DNA from: Trueperaceae bacterium
GTDB taxonomy: Bacteria > Deinococcota > Deinococci > Deinococcales > Trueperaceae
Direction of reading: 5' to 3'
NCBI GenBank assembly: GCA_036381035.1
Contig: DASVDQ010000109.1
Span: 26,540 to 90,539, forward strand
Length of the DNA stretch: 64,000 nucleotides
In this document: piece after piece, positions 39,772 through 49,252 of the stretch
How the letters are laid out: each line of letters opens with the position of its first letter
Position numbering within the stretch: the stretch's first letter is position 1
Made by a program: the position numbers and the translations under genes
The notes under the pieces: generated by a model
Database searches by the model: none
Seen by the model: the letters and a program-made list of their open reading frames with translations, nothing else
Told to the model about the DNA's origin: nothing

Positions 39772-40880
39772 GCGGTCGCGCCCTCGCGTCGCACCTCGGC
39801 GAGGCGGGCCAGCGAGACGGCGGCGATCAGCACGACGGTCAGCACGAGGGTGACGAGCGTGAGGGCGGGCGGCGTCGAGGAGAGCAGCATGCCGGCGACG
39901 CCCAGCGCCAGCGTCGCGCTCCAGAGGAGGATCACGGTGCCGCGCTTAGAGCCCGAGCGCTCGCGCAGCATGTCGTGGATGTGGTCGTTGTTCGCCCGGG
40001 CCGGGTTCGCCCCGCGGCGCAGGCGCCTCACCGTGACCTGGGTGATGTTCACGACGGGCAGGGCGAGCACGAGGATCGGCGCGACGACGGAGACGGCGGC
40101 CGTGACCTTGAGGGCGCCGATCACGCTCACGGCGGCGAGGACGTAGCCCAGCAGGTACGCGCCGGAGTCGCCCATGATGATCGTGGCCGGGCCGAAGTTG
40201 TGCCGCAGGAACCCCAGCGCCGCGCCGCCCAGCGCCGCGAGCAGCAGCACGGCCGCGCCGCGGTCGTCGAACTGCACGGCCACGGCCAGCAGGCTGAAGC
40301 TCGAGATCGCCGCGATGCCGGACGAGAGGCCGTCGAGGCCGTCGATGAAGTTGAAGGCGTTCGTGAAGCCGATGACCCACAGGAGCGTCACGGCCACGGC
40401 CAGCCCCTCGGAGAGGAACAGGTAGGAGGAGTCGCCGAAGTAGTCGGTGACGAAGCCGATGCGCACGCCGTTGACGACTAGGATCCCGGCCGCCACCGCC
40501 TGCGCGGCCAGGCGCAGCGCGGGGCCCACCTCCCACATGTCGTCGAGGAAGCCCACCAGCGTCATCAGCGCACCGCCGAGGGCGACGGCCAGCAGCTCGA
40601 CGCGGTAGGCGTCGATGACGTCGGGGGCGACGAGGCTGCCGGCGATGAGGGCGATCAGGAAGCCGCCGAGGATCGCGATGCCGCCGATGTTCGGCACGGC
40701 GCCGGCGTGCTGGCGGACGCCGCCGCCGTGGGTGGAGCCGCCCACCTGGACGGCCTTGATGCGGTGCGCGAACGCGCGCACGTAGGGGACGAGGCTGGCG
40801 ACGGCGGTCAGGGCCACGACGAACGTGACGACGACGAGCGGTAGGTAGGAGACGAGCGCCGCCTTCACGTCAGCGATCAT
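39768..40880 (-). CDS. wecA: Undecaprenyl-phosphate GlcNAc-1-phosphate transferase (WecA/TagO family)
   Basis: This 370-residue polytopic membrane enzyme starts surface-polymer synthesis by putting a sugar phosphate on undecaprenyl phosphate. It has about ten hydrophobic segments, [12 protein letters not shown], the active-site [30 protein letters not shown] and the cytosolic NNDHIHDML loop. ATG 40880 is adopted. The sequence TATGAT covering that ATG lies 7 nt before an in-frame GTG at 40868, so a leaderless start there is also possible. It follows upp by 18 nt. Confidence 0.92.
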   Translation of the reverse strand: MIADVKAALVSYLPLVVVTFVVALTAVASLVPYVRAFAHRIKAVQVGGSTHGGGVRQHAGAVPNIGGIAILGGFLIALIAGSLVAPDVIDAYRVELLAVALGGALMTLVGFLDDMWEVGPALRLAAQAVAAGILVVNGVRIGFVTDYFGDSSYLFLSEGLAVAVTLLWVIGFTNAFNFIDGLDGLSSGIAAISSFSLLAVAVQFDDRGAAVLLLAALGGAALGFLRHNFGPATIIMGDSGAYLLGYVLAAVSVIGALKVTAAVSVVAPILVLALPVVNITQVTVRRLRRGANPARANNDHIHDMLRERSGSKRGTVILLWSATLALGVAGMLLSSTPPALTLVTLVLTVVLIAAVSLARLAEVRREGATA

Positions 40881-40898
40881 ACGGCCGACCCCGCCGGG

Positions 40899-41525
40899 TC
40901 AGCGGGTGCCGTAGATCCTGTCGCCGGCGTCCCCGAGGCCGGGGACGATGTACCCGTGCTCGTTCAGGCGCTCGTCCCTCGCGGCCAGGATGATGTCCAC
41001 GTCGGGGTGGGCCGAGGTGACGGCCGCGATGCCCTCTGGCGCCCCGATGATGCAGAGCAGCCTGATGCGCGAGGCCCCGGCCTCCTTGAGCAGGTCGATG
41101 CCGGCGACGGCGCTGCCGCCGGTGGCGAGCATCGGGTCGAGCAGGAACGTGTCGCGCTCGGAGATGTCGTTGGGCAGCTTCACGTAGTACCGCACCGGCT
41201 TGAGCGTCTCCGGGTCGCGGTAGAGGCCGATGTGCCCCACGCGCGCCGTGGGCACCATGCTGAGGATGCCGTCGACCATCACCAGGCCGGCGCGGAGGAT
41301 CGCGACGAGGGCGAGCTTCTTGCCGGCGAGGCGCTTCACCCGCGCCTGGGCCACGGGCGTGGTCACGACCCCGTCCTCGAGCTCGAGGTCGCGCATGGCG
41401 TCGAACGCCATGAGCATGCTCACCTCGGTGCACAGGGCCCTGAAGTCGCGGACGTTCGTCTCGGCGTCCCGCATGACGGCGAGCTTGTGCTGGATCAGGG
41501 GGTGGTCGATGACGGTGACAGACAT
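40899..41525 (-). CDS. upp: Uracil phosphoribosyltransferase
   Basis: Upp salvages uracil to UMP with PRPP. The 208-residue protein has [40 protein letters not shown], the PRPP motif [12 protein letters not shown], and the uracil-contacting [16 protein letters not shown] at the C-terminus. Start and length are those of the family. It begins downstream of the tRNA-Ser terminator on the same strand. Confidence 0.96.
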   Translation of the reverse strand: MSVTVIDHPLIQHKLAVMRDAETNVRDFRALCTEVSMLMAFDAMRDLELEDGVVTTPVAQARVKRLAGKKLALVAILRAGLVMVDGILSMVPTARVGHIGLYRDPETLKPVRYYVKLPNDISERDTFLLDPMLATGGSAVAGIDLLKEAGASRIRLLCIIGAPEGIAAVTSAHPDVDIILAARDERLNEHGYIVPGLGDAGDRIYGTR

Positions 41526-41580
41526 CTGAGGTCCGCTTTCCGGGCCCCCGGCGGGCGGCGCGCTCCCGGGGCCTAACGAG

Positions 41581-41605
41581 AGGGCCGCCCGCTAGGGGCG
41601 GCCCT
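41581..41605 (-). terminator. Terminator after tRNA-Ser
   Basis: AGGGCCGCCC and GGGCGGCCCT form a perfect 10-bp stem with a 5-nt loop, 3 nt downstream of the tRNA-Ser CCA on the minus strand. Confidence 0.7.
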
Positions 41606-41606
41606 G

Positions 41607-41698
<92 letters not shown>

Positions 41699-41741
41699 GG
41701 GCCCGCACGCGCGTCCCCCCTGGTCCGCGCGGCCGTCCGCG

Positions 41742-41747
41742 AGTATA
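41742..41747 (-). promoter_or_regulatory. -10 box of tRNA-Ser
   Basis: TATACT on the minus strand, about 43 nt before the mature 5' end. Confidence 0.5.
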
Positions 41748-41872
41748 ACCCACGGCGACGCCGCGGCGGACCGCGCGGCTCGTGGCCCGCCCGCGCACCT
41801 GACCCGCCCCGGCCCGCGGGCCACGGGACCCGGAGCCCGCGCGCGACGAGGTTCCTGGACGTCTGCACCGCC

Positions 41873-41902
41873 TTGACTGGCCCCTCCCGCCGCCCGTAGA
41901 CT
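41873..41902 (+). promoter_or_regulatory. Promoter of tRNA-Gln(CTG)
   Basis: TTGACT (41873-41878) and TAGACT (41897-41902) with an 18-nt spacer, 12 nt before the tRNA. It is one of the few full -35/-10 pairs in the window. Confidence 0.65.
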
Positions 41903-41914
41903 GACCTTTGCCGT

Positions 41915-41988
41915 TGGCCCATCGTCTAATGGCAGGACAACGGATTCTGGTTCCGTCGGTCGGGGTTCGAATCCCTGTGGGCCAGCCA
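41915..41988 (+). tRNA. tRNA-Gln (anticodon CTG)
   Basis: 74 nt with encoded CCA. Acceptor TGGCCCA with TGGGCCA, anticodon stem-loop ACGGA-TTCTGGT-TCCGT, T arm GGTTCGAATCC. It reads CAG. Confidence 0.97.
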
Positions 41989-42018
41989 AGTTCAGGCGCG
42001 CGCGGGCGCACCGGTTGC

Positions 42019-42024
42019 TAGACT
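42019..42024 (+). promoter_or_regulatory. Possible -10 box between the two tRNA-Gln genes
   Basis: TAGACT, 61 nt before the second tRNA-Gln. It may be an own promoter; readthrough from the first tRNA is the alternative. Confidence 0.3.
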
Positions 42025-42085
42025 GGTAGCCCGCGCGCGCCTGTCGCGAGGCGCCGCGCGCGGCGCCCGCGCCTCAGGCCCACGG

Positions 42086-42159
42086 TGGCCCATCGTCTAA
42101 CGGCAGGACACCCGGTTTTGGTCCGGTCGGTCGGGGTTCGAATCCCTGTGGGCCAGCCA
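42086..42159 (+). tRNA. tRNA-Gln (anticodon TTG)
   Basis: 74 nt with encoded CCA. It has the same acceptor and T arm as the first tRNA-Gln and differs around the anticodon stem-loop, whose loop TTTTGGT carries anticodon TTG. It reads CAA, and CAG by wobble. Confidence 0.97.
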
Positions 42160-42163
42160 TGGA

Positions 42164-42190
42164 GACGCCCCCTCGGGGGCGTCTTCCCCT
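42164..42190 (+). terminator. Terminator after tRNA-Gln(TTG)
   Basis: GACGCCCCC and GGGGGCGTC form a 9-bp perfect stem followed by TTCCCCTCT, 4 nt after the tRNA CCA. Confidence 0.75.
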
Positions 42191-42262
42191 CTCGGCCGCG
42201 GCGCGCCCACGCCGCGCGGCGACCGCCCTCGAGTCGGGCCTGCGCGCTGCCGCCCTGCGCGC

Positions 42263-43090
42263 CTAACCCTCGTCGTAGTAGCCGCCGCCCGCCTTCCGGC
42301 CCAGGCGGCCCGCCTCGACGAGCTTGCGCAGCGTCTGCGGCGCCCTGAACCTGTCGCCGTACGCCTCCGCCAGCGAATCGGCGATGAGGAGCACCGTGTC
42401 GAGGCCGATGTAGTCGGCGAGCTCCAGGGGTCCCATCGGGTGGTTGAGCCCGAGCTTCACGGCCGTGTCGATGTCGTCGCGGCTCGCCACGCCCTCCTCG
42501 AGGAGCCTCGCTCCCTCGAGCAGCACGGCCGCGACCACGCGCGTGGTCACGAAGCCCTGCCTGTCCTGGACGGTCACGACCGTCTTCCCGCACGCCTCGG
42601 CCACGGACGCGACGGCCGCCAGCGCCTCGGGCGAGCTGCGCACGCCGCGCACCAGCTCCACCAGGCGCATGCGCTCCGGCGGGTTGAACCAGTGCATGCC
42701 CACGACCCGCTCCGGGCGCGAGGTGGCCGCGGCGATCGCCGTCACGGACAGCTCGCTGGTGTTCGTCGCCAGCCAGGCGCCGGCCGGAGCCGCGGCGTCG
42801 ACGCGGGCGAAGAGCTCGCGCTTGAGGTCGAGCACCTCGGGGACGGCCTCGACGACGAGGTCCGCCCGCCCCACCGCCGCCGGCAGGTCGACGTGCGTGG
42901 TCAGCGCCTCGGCCCTCTCCGCCGCGTGCTTGGCGGCGCGGGCGCGGGCCCGCTCCAGCGCCTCTCGTGACGTGTCGTAGACGTCAACGGCGAACCCGGC
43001 CCGCACCAGGACCGCCGCGATCCCGCCGCCCATGAGGCCGGCCCCGATCACGGCGACCCGCCGCAGGGGGAGCGCGCTCGTCTCGCTCAT
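42263..43090 (-). CDS. 3-hydroxyacyl-CoA (3-hydroxybutyryl-CoA) dehydrogenase
   Basis: The 275-residue protein oxidises L-3-hydroxyacyl-CoA with NAD. It has the dinucleotide motif VAVIGAGLMGGGIAAVL, LVVEAVPEVLDLKRELF, ATNTSELSVT, the active-site GMHWFNPPERMRLVELV and DRQGFVTTRVV, then the C-terminal domain GLNHPMGPLELADYIGLD. The length matches stand-alone PaaH/Hbd enzymes, without a fused hydratase. The ATG is preceded by GGGTGATG and a TATGAT box about 20 nt upstream. Confidence 0.92.
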   Translation of the reverse strand: MSETSALPLRRVAVIGAGLMGGGIAAVLVRAGFAVDVYDTSREALERARARAAKHAAERAEALTTHVDLPAAVGRADLVVEAVPEVLDLKRELFARVDAAAPAGAWLATNTSELSVTAIAAATSRPERVVGMHWFNPPERMRLVELVRGVRSSPEALAAVASVAEACGKTVVTVQDRQGFVTTRVVAAVLLEGARLLEEGVASRDDIDTAVKLGLNHPMGPLELADYIGLDTVLLIADSLAEAYGDRFRAPQTLRKLVEAGRLGRKAGGGYYDEG

Positions 43091-43111
43091 GCCATCACCC
43101 GCCGGACGGCA

Positions 43112-43870
43112 TCATAACGGCGGGTACACGTCGTACCTCACGGTCCGTCCGCGCAGGGAGCCGCTGGGCTCCACCCCGCCGAGCGGCTCGGCGCGCAGGT
43201 GGCGCTTCACGACCACGCGTCTGGTCGCTGCCTCGCGGGCGGCTTGCAGCAGGTCGGGCGCGCCCGACTCGTCGGCGCCGAGCAGCTCGCGCAGCAGCGC
43301 CATGCCCTTGGGCGGCAGCGCGCGACCGCCCGGCCCCGTGAACATCGGGTCGAGGTAGACGACGCCGCGCCGCTCCGGGGCGAGCGCGCCCGCGCGCAGG
43401 ACGTCGCGCGCGTCGCCGGTCACCAGCTCGACCCGGCCCGCGGCCTCCGCCGCCGCCGGGCCGAGCGCGCCGCCGACAGCCCGCTCCAGCGCGTCGGCGA
43501 GGAGAGCGGAGAGCAGCGGGGAGCGCTCGATCAGGATGACGTGGGCACCGCGCGACGCCAGGCGGAAGGCGTCACCTCCCAGGCCGGCGGTGGCGTCGAC
43601 GACCCGCTCCTTCCCCGCCAGCGCGGCCCGCCACAGCGGGTCAGGGGCCTGGCGCGGCGCGCGGCCGAGGGACGCGACGGCGGCGGTCACGGAAGGTCCG
43701 CCGCCCAGCCGCAGGCCCAGCCCGCCCGGGCCGACGGTGAGGACGAGGGCACCCGGCGGCGCGGCGCCCGCCTCGGTCGCTCCCGCCGCCCCTAGTGACG
43801 CCGCCAGCGCCTCGGCGCGCGTCCGCGACGCGGCGTCCTCGACCTCGACCCACACCGGGCGCCCCTCCAC
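43112..43870 (-). CDS. rsmJ: 16S rRNA (guanine-1516-N2)-methyltransferase RsmJ
   Basis: RsmJ methylates G1516 of 16S rRNA. The 252-residue protein has LVLTVGPGGLGLRLGG, the SAM motif VVDATAGLGGDAFRLASRG, ILIERSPLLSALL, VYLDPMFTG and the C-terminal RTVRYDVYPPL. GTG 43870 is chosen over longer frames because a TACCAT box is exactly 6 nt before it; the longer reading adds only Arg/Pro-rich sequence. Confidence 0.88.
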   Translation of the reverse strand: MEGRPVWVEVEDAASRTRAEALAASLGAAGATEAGAAPPGALVLTVGPGGLGLRLGGGPSVTAAVASLGRAPRQAPDPLWRAALAGKERVVDATAGLGGDAFRLASRGAHVILIERSPLLSALLADALERAVGGALGPAAAEAAGRVELVTGDARDVLRAGALAPERRGVVYLDPMFTGPGGRALPPKGMALLRELLGADESGAPDLLQAAREAATRRVVVKRHLRAEPLGGVEPSGSLRGRTVRYDVYPPL

Positions 43871-43876
43871 GCGGAG

Positions 43877-43882
43877 ATGGTA
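43877..43882 (-). promoter_or_regulatory. -10 box of rsmJ, leaderless type
   Basis: TACCAT on the minus strand, 6 nt before GTG 43870. Confidence 0.5.
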
Positions 43883-43975
43883 AGGGGCGTGCCGCTGGGG
43901 GACGCCGGGGTCCCCGCGGAGGGGTCGGCGGTGGCCGCGCACCGTGCCGCCGGGGACAGGCGACGGGCGGCGTCG

Positions 43976-43984
43976 TGCTACGAT
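43976..43984 (+). promoter_or_regulatory. Extended -10 box upstream of gabT
   Basis: TGC-TACGAT. Transcription from here would give a leader of about 100 nt before gabT, AT-richer than its surroundings. Confidence 0.45.
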
Positions 43985-43987
43985 TCG

Positions 43988-44095
43988 ATGCGCAGGAAGC
44001 GTGATGGCGTTCGATTCTCAAGCGCTGTGACCCTTTCCGTTACGAACCGGAAGCGAGAGCGCAGGACCGCCACCGCGAGAGGAGGCTTGGCATGA
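43988..44095 (+). CDS. Arg-rich upstream reading frame before gabT (35 aa)
   Basis: From ATG 43988 the frame reads MRRKRDGVRFSSAVTLSV and ends TATARGGLA, with TGA overlapping the gabT ATG (ATGA). Nine of 35 residues are arginine, written partly with CGT, CGA and AGA, codons uncommon in this GC-rich DNA. It could be a regulatory leader peptide or chance; there is no clear ribosome site. Confidence 0.3.
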   Translation: MRRKRDGVRFSSAVTLSVTNRKRERRTATARGGLA

Positions 44096-45432
44096 CCAAC
44101 GAGCAGCTCAGGCAGCGGCGGGCCGCGGCGGTCACCCCGGGGGCGGTGAGCACGCACCCGTTCCACCCGGTGCGCGGCGAGGGCTCCTACGTCTGGGACG
44201 TCGAGGGCAAGCGCTACCTCGACTTCTCCACCGGCATCGCCGTCATGAACATCGGCCACTCGCACCCCGCGGTGGTCGAGGCCGTGAAGCGCCAGGTGGA
44301 GCAGTTCCAGCACCTCTGCTTCGCGGTCGGCATGCACCCGAGCTACATCGAGCTCGCCGAGCGCCTCAACGCGCTGGCGCCGGGCGACGCGCCGAAGAAG
44401 ACGTTCCTGGCGAACTCCGGCGCCGAGGCGGTGGAGAACGCCGTGAAGATCGCGCGCGCCTACACCGGGCGCCCCGGCATCGTCGCGTTCACCCACGCCT
44501 TCCACGGGCGCACCTACATGGCCTTCTCCCTCACGGGCAAGGCCAAGCCTTACAAGGCCGGCTTCGGCCTGCGCGCCGCCGAGGTGTACCGGGCGCCGTA
44601 CCCGTACCACTTCCGCAACCCCTGGGGCGCCGAGACCGAGGAGGAGACCGGCGAGAAGGCGCTGGCCGTGCTGAGGGACCTCGTCGAGGTCACGATCGGC
44701 GCCAGCGAGGTCGCGGCGTTCGTGATCGAGCCCGTCGCCGGCGAGGGCGGCTTCATCCCCGCCCCGGCGAGCTTCCTGCGCGGCCTGCGCGAGTTCGCCT
44801 CCGAGATCGGCGCGCTGTGGATCGACGACGAGGTGCAGGCGGGCGTGGGCCGCACCGGGAAGATGTGGGCGGTCGAGCACCACGGCCTGGAGCCTGACCT
44901 CGTGACCTCGGCCAAGGCCCTCTCGTCCGGCTTCCCGCTCTCGGCCGTCGTCGGCAAGGCCGAGGTGATGGACGCGATGAAGCCCGGCCAGCTCGGCACG
45001 ACCTTCGGCGGGAACCCCGTCTCCGTCGCGGCCTCGCTGGCCACGCTCGACGTCATCGAGCGGGAAGGCCTGCTCCAGCGCGCCGCCGAGATCGGCCGCA
45101 AGGCGATGGCGCGCTTCGCGGAGCTGCAGGGCCGCTACCCCGGCATCGGCGACGTCAGGGGCAAGGGGGCCATGATCGCCCTGGAGTTCGTGGCGGAGGA
45201 CGGGACCACGCCGGACGCCGCCAGCGTCGATAGGATCGTCGCGTTCGCGCGCGACGCCGGGCTGGTGCTGCTGCCCACGGGCTCCTACGGCAACGTGATA
45301 AGGCTGCTGCCGCCGCTCAACCTCTCCGACCAGGAGCTCGAGGAGGGCCTGACGATCATCGAGCGCGCCGTCGCCGCCACGCTGCGCGAGGGCCCCAGCC
45401 CGGTGAGGGACCTGGCGTCCGCCGCGGGCTGA
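44092..45432 (+). CDS. gabT: Class III aminotransferase, 4-aminobutyrate aminotransferase-like
   Basis: This 446-residue PLP enzyme moves an amino group from an omega-amino acid (GABA or a relative) to 2-oxoglutarate. It has FSTGIAVMNIGHSHPAVVEA, the cofactor site NSGAEAVENAVKIA, FHGRTYMAFSLTGK, the aspartate in WIDDEVQAGVGRTGKMWA, the PLP lysine in TSAKALSSGFPLSAV and TFGGNPVSVAA. GAGAGGAGG just before the ATG is the strongest ribosome site around. The family also includes acetylornithine aminotransferases, so the substrate is not certain. Confidence 0.85.
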   Translation: MTNEQLRQRRAAAVTPGAVSTHPFHPVRGEGSYVWDVEGKRYLDFSTGIAVMNIGHSHPAVVEAVKRQVEQFQHLCFAVGMHPSYIELAERLNALAPGDAPKKTFLANSGAEAVENAVKIARAYTGRPGIVAFTHAFHGRTYMAFSLTGKAKPYKAGFGLRAAEVYRAPYPYHFRNPWGAETEEETGEKALAVLRDLVEVTIGASEVAAFVIEPVAGEGGFIPAPASFLRGLREFASEIGALWIDDEVQAGVGRTGKMWAVEHHGLEPDLVTSAKALSSGFPLSAVVGKAEVMDAMKPGQLGTTFGGNPVSVAASLATLDVIEREGLLQRAAEIGRKAMARFAELQGRYPGIGDVRGKGAMIALEFVAEDGTTPDAASVDRIVAFARDAGLVLLPTGSYGNVIRLLPPLNLSDQELEEGLTIIERAVAATLREGPSPVRDLASAAG

Positions 45433-45458
45433 GGGCCTTCGCCCGCCTCACGGATCTA

Positions 45459-45490
45459 GGGCCCCGCGGCGCGCCGCGGGGCCCTTCCTC
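45459..45490. terminator. Terminator between convergent gabT and rhodanese genes
   Basis: GGGCCCCGCGGC and GCCGCGGGGCCC make a perfect 12-bp stem, followed on the plus strand by TTCCTC. It sits midway between convergent genes and may act both ways. Confidence 0.7.
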
Positions 45491-45512
45491 GACCGGCCCT
45501 AGGTGCGATCGC

Positions 45513-46394
45513 TCAGGGCTGGTCGCCCTGCCTTATCGGCACGCCGACCATGTTCCCCCACTCGGTCCACGAGCCGTCGTAGTTGCGCACCCGCGGGTAG
45601 CCGAGGAGGTACTTGAGCACGAACCAGGTGTGGCTCGAGCGCTCGGCGATGCGGCAGTAGGCGATCACGTCCTTGTCCGGGGTCACGCCCTTGCCCGCGT
45701 AGAGCCTCTCGAGCTCGGCGCGGTCCTTGAAGGTGCCGTCCTCCCTCACGGCCTGGGCCCACGGCAGGTTGATGGCGCCGGGGATGTGGCCGCCCCGCAG
45801 CGCCCCCTCCTGCGGGTACTCGGGCATGTGCAGCTTCTCGCCCGTGTACTCCTGCGGGCTGCGCACGTCGACGAGGGCGCCCTCGCCCGAGCCCACCTTC
45901 AGCAGGTGCTGCAGCACGTCGGACGCGAACGCCCTGATGCTGGCGTCGCGGTAGCGCACCGCGTACTCGCCGCGCTCGTAGGTGGGCACCTCGGTCGTGA
46001 GCTCGCGGCCCTCGGCCACCCACTTCTGCCGGCCGCCGTTCATGAGCCTCACGTCGGCGTGGCCGTTGTACTTGAAGAACCACAGCGCGTAGGCCGCCCA
46101 CCAGTTGGACTTGTCTCCGTAGAGCACCACGGTCGTGTCGTTGCTGATGCCCTTCGACTCCATCAGGTCGGCGAACGCGGCGGCGTCGATGAAGTCGCGC
46201 CGGTCCTTGAGCTGCAGCTCGGTGAGCCAGTCGATCTCGACGGCGCCGGGCACGTGCCCCTGCTTGTAGAGCAGCACGTCCTCGTCGACCTCGACCACGC
46301 GCACGTCGGGCCGGCCGAGGTTCTCGGCCACCCAGTCGGTGCTCACCAGCACGTCCGGGACGGCGTAGGCGTTGGCGGAACTGCTGTCACCCAT
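45513..46394 (-). CDS. Thiosulfate/3-mercaptopyruvate sulfurtransferase (rhodanese)
   Basis: The 293-residue protein has two rhodanese domains. The first (residues 12-130) carries [19 protein letters not shown] and no catalytic cysteine. The second (150-290) carries [25 protein letters not shown] and the active loop [13 protein letters not shown], whose CRIAERS fits thiosulfate-type enzymes. GGGAGGA is just before the ATG and a TACTAT box about 26 nt upstream. Confidence 0.93.
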   Translation of the reverse strand: MGDSSSANAYAVPDVLVSTDWVAENLGRPDVRVVEVDEDVLLYKQGHVPGAVEIDWLTELQLKDRRDFIDAAAFADLMESKGISNDTTVVLYGDKSNWWAAYALWFFKYNGHADVRLMNGGRQKWVAEGRELTTEVPTYERGEYAVRYRDASIRAFASDVLQHLLKVGSGEGALVDVRSPQEYTGEKLHMPEYPQEGALRGGHIPGAINLPWAQAVREDGTFKDRAELERLYAGKGVTPDKDVIAYCRIAERSSHTWFVLKYLLGYPRVRNYDGSWTEWGNMVGVPIRQGDQP

Positions 46395-46419
46395 GCGGGT
46401 CCTCCCTTTCGCGCCTCGG

Positions 46420-46425
46420 ATAGTA
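46420..46425 (-). promoter_or_regulatory. -10 box of the rhodanese gene
   Basis: TACTAT on the minus strand, about 25 nt before the ATG, leaving room for its ribosome site. Confidence 0.45.
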
Positions 46426-46582
46426 ACCTCGATCCCCGTCGCGGCTGGGCGGCCCGTGAGCGCCAGGCGCGTTCCACGTCCCGGGCGAAGCGGCCTCCGG
46501 GCGTCGGCGCCCCGGCGCGCGCGGACCCCGGCGCTGGGGCGGGCCGAGCGGGACCGCCGGCGGGACGCGTCCGGGGCTGGGC

Positions 46583-46588
46583 TATACT
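46583..46588 (+). promoter_or_regulatory. -10 box of rpe, leaderless type
   Basis: TATACT, 7 nt before the rpe GTG. Confidence 0.55.
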
Positions 46589-46595
46589 CCGCGCG

Positions 46596-47258
46596 GTGAG
46601 CGCCTACAAGCTAGCGGCGTCGGTGCTGGCCGCCGACTTCACCAGGCTCGGGCAGAGCGTGCAGGAGGCCCAGGACGCCGGCGTGGAGTGGCTGCACCTC
46701 GACGTCATGGACGGGCACTTCGTGCCCAACATCTCCTTCGGCCCGGCCGTCGTGGCGGCGGTGAAGAGGTCCTCGACCCTGCCGCTCGACGTGCACCTGA
46801 TGATCGCGCGGCCCGCGCAGCTCGTCGAGCGCTTCGCGGCCGCCGGCGCCGACGTGATCACCGTCCACGCCGAGGTGGACCCGCACCTCCACAGGCTCCT
46901 GCAGCAGGTCAGGGCGACGGGCGCGAAGGTCGGCCTGGCGGTGAACCCCCTCACGCCGCTCGGCGTGCTCGAGGCCGCCCTGCCCTACCTCGACCTGGCC
47001 CTGGTGATGTCGGTGAACCCGGGCTTCGGCGGCCAGGAGTTCATCGCCGGCAGCATCGCCCGCATCGAGGCGCTGAGGCGCATGCGGGACCGCGCCAACC
47101 CCAACTGCCTCATCGAGGTCGACGGCGGCGTGACGGCAGCGAACGTCAAGGCCGTCGTGGAGGCCGGCGCCGACGTCGTCGTGGCCGGCACGGCGGTGTT
47201 CGGGGGCATGGGGCCCGTGGCCGACAACGTGACGGCGCTGCGCGCCGCCGTCACCTAG
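46596..47258 (+). CDS. rpe: Ribulose-phosphate 3-epimerase
   Basis: Rpe interconverts ribulose 5-phosphate and xylulose 5-phosphate. The 220-residue TIM barrel has [17 protein letters not shown], the metal ligands in [58 protein letters not shown] and VAGTAVFGG. The GTG at 46596 is fixed by homology and by the TATACT box 7 nt upstream. Confidence 0.96.
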   Translation: MSAYKLAASVLAADFTRLGQSVQEAQDAGVEWLHLDVMDGHFVPNISFGPAVVAAVKRSSTLPLDVHLMIARPAQLVERFAAAGADVITVHAEVDPHLHRLLQQVRATGAKVGLAVNPLTPLGVLEAALPYLDLALVMSVNPGFGGQEFIAGSIARIEALRRMRDRANPNCLIEVDGGVTAANVKAVVEAGADVVVAGTAVFGGMGPVADNVTALRAAVT

Positions 47259-47369
47259 ACCCGACGAAGGGCAGGGGCTGCGGCCCCGCGCTGGCAGCCG
47301 CCGTCGGCCGGCGCCGTCTCGGGCGCGGAGGGCCCGGCCGGAGCGGCGCCGGCGCAAGCGGACCTCGTC

Positions 47370-48323
47370 TCAGGCGGCCTCGGCGAAGCGCCCCAGCGCG
47401 CGGAACCTCTCGTAGCGCTGCGCCAGCAGCGCGGCGGGCGGCAGCCCCTCGAGAGCGTCCAGCTCCTCGACGAGCGCCCGCTGCACCGCCGCGATCGCCT
47501 CGTCCGGGGAGTTGTGGGCGCCGCCAAGGGGCTCGGGCACGACGCGGTCGACGACGCCCTGCTCGAGCAGGTCCTTCGCCGTGAGCCGCAGCGCCTCGGC
47601 CGCCTTGGGGGCCTCGGCGGAGTCGCGCCACAGGATCGCCGCGCACGACTCGGGGCTTATCACCGAGTAGATCGCGTTCTCGAGGATCAGCACACGGTTC
47701 GCCACGCCTATCGCCAGCGCGCCGCCCGACCCGCCCTCGCCGATGACGACCGAGACGGCCGGCACCTCGAGCCGGCTCATGCGCTGGATGCAGGCCGCGA
47801 TGACCCAGGCCTGCCCCTGCTCCTCGGCGGCGAGGCCGGGGTAGGCGCCCGGCGTGTCGATGAGGCAGACGACGGGCAGCCGGAACTTGTCGGCGAGGTC
47901 GAACATGCGCATGGCCTTGCGGTAGCCGCTGGGGTGGCTCATGCCGAAGTTGCGGGTGATGTTCTCCTTGGTGTCGCGGCCCTTCTGCTGGCCGACGACC
48001 ACGACCTGCCTGCCGCCCAGCTCGGCCAGGCCCGTGACCATGGCAGGGTCGTCGCCCAGCGTGCGGTCGCCGTGCAGCTCCTGGAAGCCTGAGAACGCCT
48101 TCGTGAGGTAGTCGAGGGCCGTGGGGCGGCCGGGCGCGCGCGCGACCTGGACTCGCTGCCAGCGCGTGAGGTTCTCGAACGTGTCGCGCTTGAGCCTGTC
48201 GAGGCGCGCCTCCAGGAGGGCGATCTCCTCGGAGAGGTCGACCTCCTGCTCCTGGGCGTAGCGGCGCATGTCGGCGATCTTCGCCTCGAGGTCCTCGATC
48301 GGCTTCTCAAAGGGCAGCGGCAT
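47370..48323 (-). CDS. accA: Acetyl-CoA carboxylase carboxyltransferase subunit alpha
   Basis: AccA, with AccD, moves the carboxyl group from biotin to acetyl-CoA to make malonyl-CoA. The 317-residue protein has [101 protein letters not shown] and [15 protein letters not shown]. Its ATG lies 17 nt inside accD, with GGAGAAG before it. Confidence 0.96.
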   Translation of the reverse strand: MPLPFEKPIEDLEAKIADMRRYAQEQEVDLSEEIALLEARLDRLKRDTFENLTRWQRVQVARAPGRPTALDYLTKAFSGFQELHGDRTLGDDPAMVTGLAELGGRQVVVVGQQKGRDTKENITRNFGMSHPSGYRKAMRMFDLADKFRLPVVCLIDTPGAYPGLAAEEQGQAWVIAACIQRMSRLEVPAVSVVIGEGGSGGALAIGVANRVLILENAIYSVISPESCAAILWRDSAEAPKAAEALRLTAKDLLEQGVVDRVVPEPLGGAHNSPDEAIAAVQRALVEELDALEGLPPAALLAQRYERFRALGRFAEAA

Positions 48324-49194
48324 GCAGCTTCTCCAGGGGGGCGCGCTCCTTGGCGCCCGACAGGGCCTTGAGCACGGCGGCGAGCCTGCCCTTCAGCTCG
48401 GCGCGCGGGACGACGTCGTCGACCATGCCCTTCTGCAGCAGGAACTCCGCGCGCTGGAAGCCCTCGGGGAGGTCCTGCTTGATCGTCTGCTGGATCACGC
48501 GCGGGCCGGCGAACGAGATCAGCGCGCCGGGCTCCGCGAAGACGACGTCGCCCAGGGTCGCGAAGCTGGCGGTGACGCCGCCGGTGGTGGGGTGGCTCAG
48601 CACGACCACGTAGGGCAGCCGCTCGGCGGCGAGGCGCTCGAGCGCGACGGTGGTCTTCGCCATCTGCATCAGCGACAGCGCGCCCTCCTGCATGCGCGCG
48701 CCGCCCGAGGCCGTCACGGCGACGAGCGCCAGGCCCTCGTCGGCGGCGCGCTCGGCGGCGCGGGCGATCTCCTCGCCCACGGCCGAGCCCATGGAGCCGC
48801 CGAGGAAGAAGAAGTCCATGACGACGAGGGCGACGGGCGTGCCGCCCAGCTCGCACGCGCCGGTGACGACGGCCTCCGGCCTGCCCTGCCGCTGCTCGGC
48901 CTTCTCCAGGCGCTCGACGTAGGGCTGGGTGTCGGTGAACTCCAGCGGGTCGACGGGCCTTATCGCGCCCGACCACCGCTCGAAGGTGCCGGGGTCGGCG
49001 AGCATGTCGATGCGGTCGTCGACGGGCATCGTGTAGTGATGCCCGCACTCGGGGCAGACGTGCAGGTTGGCGATCAGGTCCTTGCGGTAGATCTGCGCGT
49101 TGCAGGCGTCGCACTTGAGCCACAGTCCGGCGGGAGCGTTGTCGTCCTCCTTGCGGGTGGGACGGTTCCGCCTGAAGAGGCGTTCAAGCGCCAT
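48307..49194 (-). CDS. accD: Acetyl-CoA carboxylase carboxyltransferase subunit beta
   Basis: AccD is the partner of AccA. The 295-residue protein starts with a zinc ribbon (KCDACNAQ and HVCPECGHH), followed by the crotonase-fold domain with [50 protein letters not shown] and [20 protein letters not shown] lies just before the ATG. The 17-nt overlap with accA implies coupled synthesis in equal amounts. Confidence 0.96.
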   Translation of the reverse strand: MALERLFRRNRPTRKEDDNAPAGLWLKCDACNAQIYRKDLIANLHVCPECGHHYTMPVDDRIDMLADPGTFERWSGAIRPVDPLEFTDTQPYVERLEKAEQRQGRPEAVVTGACELGGTPVALVVMDFFFLGGSMGSAVGEEIARAAERAADEGLALVAVTASGGARMQEGALSLMQMAKTTVALERLAAERLPYVVVLSHPTTGGVTASFATLGDVVFAEPGALISFAGPRVIQQTIKQDLPEGFQRAEFLLQKGMVDDVVPRAELKGRLAAVLKALSGAKERAPLEKLHAAAL

Positions 49195-49242
49195 CTCGCC
49201 TCCCTGCCGGCGTGTCGGTGTACGTCAGCGCAGGCACGCGCC

Positions 49243-49248
49243 AGTGTA
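49243..49248 (-). promoter_or_regulatory. -10 box of accDA
   Basis: TACACT on the minus strand, about 49 nt before the accD ATG and 5 nt past the bactofilin stop. Confidence 0.45.
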
Positions 49249-49252
49249 GCAG

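Noticed and set aside
41915..42159. The pair of near-identical tRNA-Gln genes as an integration site (attB) of a mobile element
   Set aside because: No integrase, no direct repeat of a tRNA 3' end apart from the second intact tRNA, and ordinary genes on both sides.
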